From contig KV425560.1 in NCBI GenBank assembly GCA_001632425.1, forward strand, positions 8,884-72,883: a stretch of DNA of 64,000 nt, given 5' to 3'. Below the pieces are notes generated by a model. It was not told the origin of the DNA and did not search any database. It saw only the letters and a list, made by a program, of their open reading frames with translations. The stretch is from Neolentinus lepideus HHB14362 ss-1. Lineage: Eukaryota > Basidiomycota > Agaricomycetes > Gloeophyllales > Gloeophyllaceae. Positions 55,866-64,000 of this stretch are shown piece by piece; position 1 is the stretch's first letter; the number at the start of each line of letters is the position of its first letter. Made by a program: the position numbers and the translations under genes.

Positions 55866-57612
55866 TCAGCTACTGACAATTTCAATGCGAGGCTGATCGC
55901 CTCGGAGTAAGGTACGAGCATTCAGGAAGGCAAGAAGGGCATTAAGATAGACTGATAGACATCACAGAACATCAGTCGAGCGATCGTCTGTTAGAGGCCA
56001 TCAACATTCGACGTACGTTTACCGGTGACTATGTATATTCCGATGAACACGAGGTTGTTGGGCATCGTTGCATACTAAAAAGTCCAGATTTCATTAGCTA
56101 CACTGTGGGTTCTTCCATCACGGACTGGATACTCACTGATATAAGACAGGCAAAAGCACAAGTACTAAAGACATCTACGGTCAGTAACCGTCCTTCTATC
56201 ACAAACATGACATCACGTACCATGTTAACACCCCTGTATGAACACTATACATGATAAGAGTCGATAGCAGTGAGTTAGTCCTGAGAGAAATCACACCGAG
56301 TTAGTTGTAGAAACAGATGCAGCTGTAACGTCTCTCACGATGGGAAGTATGTACGACTTTTCCAGAGGAGAGTGCAGAGCGAAGCTGCGATCAACGCGTC
56401 CGCCACCACGAATGAGCTAAAAGCAAGGTACAAGAACACCTGCAGAGTATGAGCTGAGCAGGACGCCCAAACAGAGAAAAGACGTACAGCTATAGAATGC
56501 ATGCCCGATAACATTTTCGCTTCGGACCTAACGATATCTTGCTTTAGAGAGATCTATTACATGCTCGGAAGTGACGTACACTTTGACGGCACCACCTAGG
56601 AGATGTTTAGTCATATCTCTGTACCAGAAATCACTTTGTTACCTGTGGAAAATCCTAGAAGAGAGAGTACATATGGTGACAGTTTGCGAGCTTTGGGCTA
56701 CTCACCGAAAACCAGTAGAGTCACGATGATCTGCATGTGCGTTAATTGGGGCGGAAAGAATGAATGACGTAGCGACGTACGATTGAAATCATCAGAGGTT
56801 TATTGTGTCCACTGACTTGATAAAATGCGATTAAACTCTCCACTTAACATTGATGGTAGAAGTCTCACTCAGCCATATTTTGGAGGCGAATACCCTGTTC
56901 ATAGGTATTTTAACAATGTGCAAGCATGGATATGAGCCCTTTGGAGGAAAGACCCACAATCGTATTATCATATCATTAATATACTGTGTAAGAACAGAGA
57001 TTGACTTAGGCTCTCGTATTGGTTGGAATCAGTGCCCGACCCTACGTACAGTTACAATGATCAACGCCTGGATGAGTTGAATTAGCAAGCGGCGAAATAC
57101 CAATGGATGCTACCTACGACAATGCTCCTGCTCGTATCATGTGCTCAGCATTCTTTGCAAGGTCGACAGCAGTAATCGCCACGCACCAATCAACATGTTG
57201 AAGGAACTGCGATCGCACGCGCCCTGTAATAAGGTAGTGATAGCCAAGATAGGTGGCAATAACCAAATGCAGAGTATCTATAGTCCTTAAACGACGTGTG
57301 AGCAACTTTGACAGCGACCACGCTCGTGGAAACAGCCTTACCAAAGGAAGTATATCTTGAGGACGGTTTCAGGTGACTATCTGTGTGTAGGCTGGAACTT
57401 GCGACATACGACTGATCTGAATGCGCTGGAATCGCGATGCGGGCCTCGAGCGTACACCAGCATTTGAGCAGTGGTAAGACCATATAGTCTTTTCCAGCAC
57501 GCGATGTAAATAGAAAAACGCAACTCGAGGGTAAAGGAACTCACACAAAGGCCACTAAATCACCAAAGAATGGAGGCCCGAGCAAGCCCACCCAGGACGC
57601 GTGGTCAGGCAT
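55866..57612 (-). CDS. DUF6534 integral membrane protein
   Basis: A multi-exon seven-helix-like protein of the DUF6534 type, a family abundant in agaricomycetes. It starts MPDHASWVGLLGPPFFGDLV; a second block has RTIDTLHLVIATYLGYHYLI and VDWCVAITAVDLAKNAEH; after several short exons come VFLYLAFSSFVVADALIAAS, LCTLLWKSRT, LLSTLIMYSVHTGVLTW, MPNNLVFIGIYIVTG, and the last exon VYLNALLAFLNARTLLRGDQ ending EIVSS. Introns are short with GTACGT/GTGAGT donors, and exon order agrees with the family. The region 56780-57110 is poorly conserved and might hold damage, so the exact protein is uncertain. Function unknown; predicted plasma membrane. Confidence 0.72.
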
Positions 57613-59482
57613 AGTGATAAGACCGAGTACTGTCCTCTCCGTTTTATAAAACCTCTGGGGACGTATCAATTGATGGTGCATCGGCCCATCGCCACAATCA
57701 ACACCACTACAATCTCCTGACCCACCTTAACAAGTTATGACACTCCCTGGGAATAGTCTGTCAGTAAAGTTTCAGCATTCCAGATCCATTACGATGCTAT
57801 GCCCGGATATCTCAGTAGACGACGTACAGCCAGCATTTGGACTCGCGCATACCCATACGTTCGAAACTTGATCCATACCGTCAATTGCAGCTGAAATATA
57901 AGCTAGACTAGTTACCTGACAGGCATCGTGGCAATTGACAAGATTTCATCCTCCGGAGGCTCATGATGCACACGTGATCTGTGGCGCGTGCGAGCAGTGC
58001 ATGAATCAGTGGCGTCTAATAGTGCATGAACCAAATAAGCTGAAATGAAGATCTGAGCGAACAGTCTAAACATCCGTTGTGGAAGCGACAAGTTACTGGT
58101 AGGTTCAGCAGACCATCGCCGAGATGTAAGCCCACAAGCAGCTATCCTCATCGTATACAGAGCCGATGGTATGATACGACACAGCTGTCCCGCGCCAGTA
58201 TCTGATCCGCGCGAAGCGACGGCGATGCCACTAATGCCACTGGAGGCTTACAGTACTAGTCTTAGACTCATAGCGCATCAGTTGGGTGGTGCAGGCACAG
58301 ATGCGCCCGTCCCAGTGGCCTGAAGTTACAAGGGGAACCGCCACAAAGTCAGTTTCGACTGATGCTTATCAAGAAATCAGGCAATCTCACTTGTTTCAGC
58401 TTCGCAGGATGGAGGCTGTGATAATTCGCAGCCGCGAAGAGTGGTCATAGAACAGGATGCCCCACCGGCACAGCAAAGTTAGCTCAATCATCACGAGCTC
58501 TCGTTCCTGATGACTCTCGGATCCGACTAAGATGCACGATACTAACAATAGCCAATACAAAGTTAAGTACCTGACCTGCGGCAACTTGGTGGTATCCCGA
58601 TCCAACTGCCGGGGAGCCTCCCACGACGGAGACGGACACAGGCGTACGAAGGGTTCTCATCGCGGATAGGCTGCGTTATAACCGAGCGTCGAAGCAGAAT
58701 CCGTCGCTTCCCGACAAGCCTGGAACATCCGAGTCAGCGCGTCTCGTCTGCCGGTGCAGCAAATCGTCTCATAGTCTGCCTGCGCAATGTGCGAGCCCGA
58801 TGGGTAGACAGAAACTCTCGAATAAAGCCCTATTCAGGCGGAGCGCCTTAGGTCATGGGTCAGGCCAATTCATTGCGGCTGGACAGTGCTAAATTCGAGG
58901 ACCAGGGCATTCCACGGGCGCGACCGGGACCTCGACGCTTCGACTCTGCCGATGGGTCTTCTTAGTGAATGTGTCCGTGAGAGGCAGGAAAGACGAATAG
59001 TTCCAAGCAATGGTAGCAGATGAAGGAAGGGATGAGTGGCATGAGCCATTCCACGCTTCGACTCTACCAGCGGGTCTTATTCGATGTTGATGATGATGCA
59101 TATGGCAATCGGACGGTGCTAGACTCCCAGAGATATAACTTAATATGAACTCGCCTCCTCGACTTGACCGTCACGACAAACCAGGCGGGCAACATACCTC
59201 CTAGACAATGAGACCGAATAGGCGAGCAACGAGTCTCATACGGTTCAGCCGAGTCAGCAGTACACCACAGTGAAAACGTACAATTTTCTGTTATGTTTAT
59301 TTAAATAACTAGTTTACAACTATTTACACCTGTTTCCCACTATTATCTGGCTAGGCACTCGCGCGTGCACACGGGAGCTCACACGCCACAAGCGCTGGGT
59401 AAGGCAGCGAGTACTCGAACGCACGCGCATCCTTCCGTCGAATGTACTAAGCCATAAATTGAGGTGCCCTCTATTTCTCAAT
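57613..59482. other. Gene-poor stretch
   Basis: I recognise no protein family. A diverged duplication lies at about 58870-58970 and 59050-59130 (shared CGCTTCGACTCTRCC and GGACRGTGCTA). The promoter of the DUF6534 gene must lie in its first part. Confidence 0.5.
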
Positions 59483-59809
59483 ATGCCTGCCTCACGCATG
59501 AAGACAACAACATCTGCCGGTGCCAATCAGAATAATGCGAACCAACGGCTTTGCGGATGCAGCCACCTCCGTGGATGCCAAGGAAGGCTTAAACTGGTTT
59601 CGCAGTCAACGTACAAAAGGCACGCAGAGTATCGCCGTCAAGATGTCGAGCGAATGTGGACTGAAAAACTAGACGTTGACCTGCCTACCTCACGTCGGGC
59701 TGATCCCCCCAGCGTGGTCTTGGAGCTGCCATCTCCCAAAAGGCGCAAAATCTCCCTTCCCGAGAACACCGGTGACCTTCTGGGTCTCGTATTCTTATCT
59801 ATATGCTGA
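59483..59809 (+). CDS. Hypothetical protein with Cys motif, transposon-like N-terminus
   Basis: The ATG at 59483 gives MPASRMKTTTSAGANQNNAN, then LCGCSHLRGC and VSQSTYKRHAEYRR, a pattern like the Cys-rich N-terminus and SxxTxxRH motif of large transposon proteins in agaricomycetes (Tnp2-type). It continues to a basic SPKRRKIS and ends at 59809. A possible second exon in another frame (about 59880-60040) includes EFDVPDTFPAYLCDIP. No catalytic domain follows, so it is either a small unknown gene or a truncated transposon ORF. I am unsure which. Confidence 0.35.
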   Translation: MPASRMKTTTSAGANQNNANQRLCGCSHLRGCQGRLKLVSQSTYKRHAEYRRQDVERMWTEKLDVDLPTSRRADPPSVVLELPSPKRRKISLPENTGDLLGLVFLSIC

Positions 59810-60656
59810 TAATTCACGTAGAATCCACCCCAGTCATCTGCGAGCGCCGCTGTACCTGCAATCCCAATCGCAACTCACAGCGACTCTGCATTTGTCACAG
59901 GAATATCGGAGCATCGCCCGGAGTTCGATGTACCTGATACGTTCCCGGCCTATCTTTGCGACATCCCGGGGGGCTCTAACTCTACTGATATTCCATGCCT
60001 CTCCGATGATGCTAGCTCTCGTCACCATCAATCCCGCGGATGTGTACTTTGGTGACGTACAGCTCGGCGACAATAGCTAATCAGAACCTCATGGAGCTTA
60101 CGGCCCTTCTCCCAAACACATTCCTGATAACGAGGATGATGAAGCCACCTCCCAAATCTATAAACCGACGTGACTACGCTTACTAGTACGCGGATGCACC
60201 ACTAGCATCCCGGTCGTCAGTCGAAGTGCGCCAGCCGAAGACAGTCGAGACGAGACAAGACGTTCCCAGCCTCGTAGTAGAAGACGTAGTGCCTCGGAAG
60301 CTAGGTTACACTTTTAAATCCAAGGTTGCCATCACCGCCAGCGTCAATAGTATTCAACGACGAATTGAGTCTGAGGACCAATGCAGATTGGAAAAGCGGC
60401 AGTCAAAATTGTAATTAATACTCTGAGACATCACGCCATAAAAAATAACTTTGTAAAGATACAAAACGATCCTGACATTGCATCAATGAAAGAGTCGTGC
60501 AGTGGGTAACAGTAGTTATACACATTAATCGTGAGCGATGCTGATTGTGCTATTTTGCATTGCAAGTCGTGAACTCGAACGTCCATCCTCACCCAAGCGC
60601 CAAAAACAAAACCGAATCCCCACTCTCTCAGTATACAGATACACCCTTTAACACTC
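59810..60656. other. Mostly non-coding stretch
   Basis: Apart from the possible second exon mentioned for the preceding entry, nothing is recognised. The hexose transporter 3' UTR probably occupies the last 150-250 bases. Confidence 0.45.
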
Positions 60657-62468
60657 CTACACCTTCTCATCCTCGTGCTCGTACACATGCCTCTGCTTCT
60701 CGCCCTCCAACCCCGCCGGGTGCACGTCCTGCGCAATCAGCTGCTTGCGGTACGCCACCGAGCGCATCGGCGTCGTGTTCTGGTAGAGGATGTCCACCTG
60801 CTCGAGTGATAGGCCCTTCGTCTCCGGGATGCAAAAGTACGTGAACACGATGCAGCACGCGCATGTCGAGCCCCACACGAAGAACACCTTCGCGCCCAGG
60901 TCCGCGTTGCCGGGGCCGCTGTTCACCATGTACGGCGCTAGGAAATTAGGTCAGTATCAGGATGAGTGAGATCGCGTGAGGGTACGTACTGGCATAGCCG
61001 ATGGCAAAGTTCCAGAGCCAGTTGGAGGCGGTGGCGAGGGACATGGCCTTGGCACGGACGGCCAGGGGGTAGATCTCACCCACGACGACCCAAGCGATGG
61101 GACCCCACGTGGAGGCGAAGAACGCGATGTAGATGCAGACGAACGCGATCAGCACCTTCTGGCCCGCCGTGTTGTCGACGGAGATGGTGACACCGATGAT
61201 CGCGATGAGGAACTCGCAGATCGTCATGCCAACAGCACCGACCAGCAGAAGGCGCCGGCGGCCGAAGCGCTCGACGCCCCACATGCCGGGGAGGGTCATG
61301 CCGACGTTGACGACGTTGGTCGCGACGTTGATGAGGAACGCGTCGGAGATGCCAGAGTTCTTGAAGAAGGTCGTGCCGTAGTAGAAGATAAAGTTGATGC
61401 CGGTGAGCTGCTGCCACGCCTGGAGGAGGACGCCGGTCATGGTGCGGAAACCGATCTTGTTTGGGCCGTTGCGGAAGCAGTCGAGGTAGCTGTGCTCGCC
61501 GAGCTCCTCCTCCGCCTTTAGATTGGCACGGATGTCAGCGAGCTCGGTCTCGACCTCGGGGTCGTTGATGTCAAGAGCAGTAAGACGGGAGAGAGACTTG
61601 GCAGCGTCAGCGTCACGACCACGCTTGATGAGCCAACGAGGGGACTGAAGGTGGAAAAATTAGAGCCAATAGGCGGGAGGGTAGAGCCAATGAAACATAC
61701 CTCGGGAAGGAAGACCATACCGACGGCAAGGACAGAAGCAAAGATGAATTGCATGGAAATGGGAATGCGCCATGCCGAGTGGTTGTTGCGGCCCTGAGTG
61801 GCGTTGTTGACGATTGCGGCGAGGAGAAGACCGATGGTGACTGCCCACTGGTAGGCAGATACGACGGCACCACGGATCCATTTTGGAGCGCACTCTGACT
61901 GGTACATGGGGATGAGGGTAGAGACAATACCAACGCCGAGACCAGCAAAGATACGACCGACGACAAAAAGTGGAATGCCGAGTGAGCCAGTTTGCATGGC
62001 GACACCAACGGCGAAGACGAGGCAGGCAACCACGACGCCCCACTTACGACCGACGATATCGGCGATGGGAGCACCGAGAAGGGCACCTAAAGGGAGAGAT
62101 TAAGGAAAATGAAGGGGGGCGGAAGGTAAATGAGAACATACCGAAGAATGTACCGGCTGAAAGGATGGAGACGACTAGAGACTCTGTAGAGGAGCTGATC
62201 CCATAGCCATTGCACGTGTTGTAGGCTGAAGGATTGTGCTTTCCAAAGGTCTCTAGCCAGTCGCACATGACCTTGATGCCAGAGATGACACCGGTATCGT
62301 AACCGAAAAGGATACCACCAAAGGCAGCAAAGGATGTCTGGCAAGCGCAAGTCAGAGACAAGCGGTAATAGATGAGAGATAGTGGCGTACCATGAGAATG
62401 CCGGCCAATTTACTCTTTGGGGCATTGGCACCTATGCCACCCCCCGTAGCTATGGGACCACCAGGCAT
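60657..62468 (-). CDS. MFS hexose transporter
   Basis: A sugar-porter family protein with 12 helices. It starts MPGGPIATGGGIGANAPKSK, then FAAFGGILFGYDTGVISGIK (helix 1), GAPIADIVGRKWGVVVACLV (the GRK motif), GRIFAGLGVGIVSTLIPMYQ, SECAPKWIRGAVVSAYQWAV, PESPRWLIKRGRD, LLQAWQQLTGINFIFYYGTT, VERFGRRRLLLVG, FASTWGPIAWVVVGEIYPLA, and CIPETKGLSLEQVDILYQNT. The tail is cytosolic and ends EHEDEKV. QQLTGINFIFYYG and PETKGLSLEQVD point to a glucose/hexose carrier like fungal high-affinity transporters. Introns are after ILM, near TFFG, within PES, and after FAIGYA. It lies alone; a TATA box is at 62561. Confidence 0.93.
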
Positions 62469-62560
62469 GATTTAACGAGTTTGCGACGAGAGGGGACTGC
62501 GATTGAGAGCGCGACCTGGGAGGGGGGTAAGCGGCGAAGAAGGGGGACATGTGCGGGGGG

Positions 62561-62568
62561 CTTTTATA
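62561..62568 (-). promoter_or_regulatory. TATA box of the hexose transporter
   Basis: On the minus strand TATAAAAG is found 93 bases before the ATG, next to a CCCCCCGC run; AGGGG-type stress or GC-box-like motifs are also frequent at 62490-62560. A TATA-containing promoter contrasts with the TATA-less divergent promoters elsewhere in the window and fits a regulated gene. Confidence 0.55.
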
Positions 62569-64000
62569 GGGCATGGAATGGCATTCATACTGGCTTGACG
62601 CGTCCATGCGGAGGTCGCGTTACAGGTGTGATGCGTGACAGTAGATGAATGATTGATCGAGATCCGTGATGCATTCCATAATACCGGGACCGCGCGATTG
62701 TGGCAACGCCGGAGCTCATCCGGAAGGGCCCCGCCTTGGCGACTGCAAAATGAACGACAGCGCCGGACATGCTCCGAGACGACGGCTGAAACACGCCGGA
62801 TGGCCGGCGCTTCCCCAGCTCTGGCAAATCATTCAGATCACGGGGCCCCGTACGTGCCTGCGCCTCATGTTATCGCCGTCCCCACGGGGTATCATCCCGT
62901 ACGATGTTCAAAATTTCCATCCCAGTTCCTGATTTATTTTTTGCCAAGATGCGTATACATTGCGAGTTCACATGGAACACCCCCTGCAAATATGTAACTC
63001 CATTACTTGCTCATCCCCTGTTTCCAAAATCTTCTCGTGCCCATCAATCATTTCTGGTCATACGGGCATTCGACTCATGTATACAGGTGGCCTTTCGAAT
63101 GATCTTCATACTTGATCACGACCAACCAAAGTAACCAGCAACGTTCCGGCTGACCGCACTAAGCCCTAACACTAGCCCACATCTCGGTAGTCCCTGCTGA
63201 AAGATTAACTCGCGTGGACCCTGAATTCCTCTTCCTGAACGCCCGATCCTGCAAGGCCAGGCCCCGACCATGGTGTCCACGCCATTCTCGCAACTCGCAC
63301 GTCTGAACCTCCGAGCCCATCGCACATCACCAACATGAACGCGTCCTCCTGACTGATACGAAACCTTCGCGGCAAATAATAGAGTAGAGCGCGCCGACGG
63401 ATCCCACTTCCAGTACTGCACCGCCGCCCGAGCTCCGTCCCATTAATAATTAATCTGCACCGGCGTTGCTCCCCCGGTCATTGTGAGTTCACGAGATCCA
63501 GTAAACGAGATGCTGAATATACCTCCGCCCAGGCCATCCAGGGGAGAAGCAGCCTAGCCCGCTCAGTCCAAGTCCGCGAGCTGTGATCGGCCCTAAGAGC
63601 CCCGGATAATGCGCGAGGAATTGTCGGTGTAACCCCCGCCCCCGCCAACTAGACTTCTCGAGGCACGGCTAATAATATAGTCGTCCGCAGGCGGCGGTGT
63701 AAGTTCAAGGTGAGGAGCGTTGAAGGACTTGAGTCTTCGTCTTTCAAATATTCATAAACGCACCGTAGACAGTTGTCGAGTCTGACAGGACTTGACAACG
63801 ATAAGACAGCACCCTCTTCTGATCTCGATTCTCAAAGATCCTGTCACTGTCATGATCCATCACACCGCAGTGATACCCCCAGGGTTCATTGACAGAGCTC
63901 CAGCCCAAGATTGAACATGGACAGAGCTCTCCTCACAGAAACTCTGGCTCCACATGCACCCGCCAACCAAAACACCTGCCCAGTACTTTCGAGACCCTCG
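62569..64000. other. Terminal stretch without a recognised gene
   Basis: About 1.4 kb upstream of the hexose transporter. I find no conserved protein, tRNA or repeat. It may hold regulatory sequence or part of a gene beyond the window. Confidence 0.5.

Noticed and set aside
60976..61521. 181-codon + strand frame in the hexose transporter
   Set aside because: It is antisense to strongly conserved transporter exons, and high GC content explains the absence of stops.

Overview
The window looks like nuclear DNA from a filamentous basidiomycete, most likely an agaricomycete. The reasons are: multi-exon genes with introns of about 45-65 nt, a DUF6534 membrane protein, protein kinases with an HGDLKG catalytic loop, a DUF2408 protein, and fungal Ty1/copia, chromodomain Ty3/gypsy and hAT elements. 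No operons, CRISPR arrays or rRNA genes are visible, and I found no convincing intact tRNA gene.

Bases 1 to about 25,300 are a repeat island. In order they hold: a rearranged Ty1/copia element whose LTR ends abut internal sequence (1-4837); a decayed, intron-containing hAT transposon (4845-8397); a 2.1-kb near-perfect palindrome with about 1.03-kb arms and a 69-bp loop (8398-10526); a collapsed LTR-PBS-LTR remnant (10757-11340); gene-poor DNA and an assembly gap of 965 N (13193-14157); a Tf1/sushi-type chromodomain gypsy element (to 20760) with a self-priming signature and an extra zinc-knuckle ORF; and a second copy of the palindrome unit (20761-23449) whose loop carries a TA-flanked MITE, itself holding a 1.19-kb solo LTR. 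The hAT and gypsy coding regions are broken almost only by TGA codons where CGA arginine is expected, and target-site duplications differ by C-to-T at CpG. Both fit methylated-CpG decay of transposons.

From about 25,300 to 57,600 the window is gene-dense. In order: FMP32/MCUR1-like protein, MAK16, SUR2 sphingoid C4-hydroxylase, guanylate kinase, YANK/STK32-type kinase, p24 cargo receptor, RPF1, PRP40, mitochondrial bL21, ATP synthase alpha, a DUF2408 protein, tropomyosin, two full-length tandem TKL-like kinases plus a decayed third copy, MsrB, TIM44, holocytochrome c synthase and a DUF6534 membrane protein. Mitochondrial functions are frequent (six or more genes). Three pairs concern ribosome biogenesis or RNA processing (MAK16, RPF1, PRP40). 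Many neighbours are divergent with 130-270 bp between start codons, which suggests shared promoters (ATP1/bL21m, FMP32/MAK16, p24/RPF1, DUF2408/tropomyosin, GUK1/YANK).

From 57,600 to the end genes are sparse: a transposon-like cysteine-motif ORF (about 59.5 kb) and an MFS hexose transporter (60657-62468) with a TATA box, then 1.5 kb without a recognisable gene.
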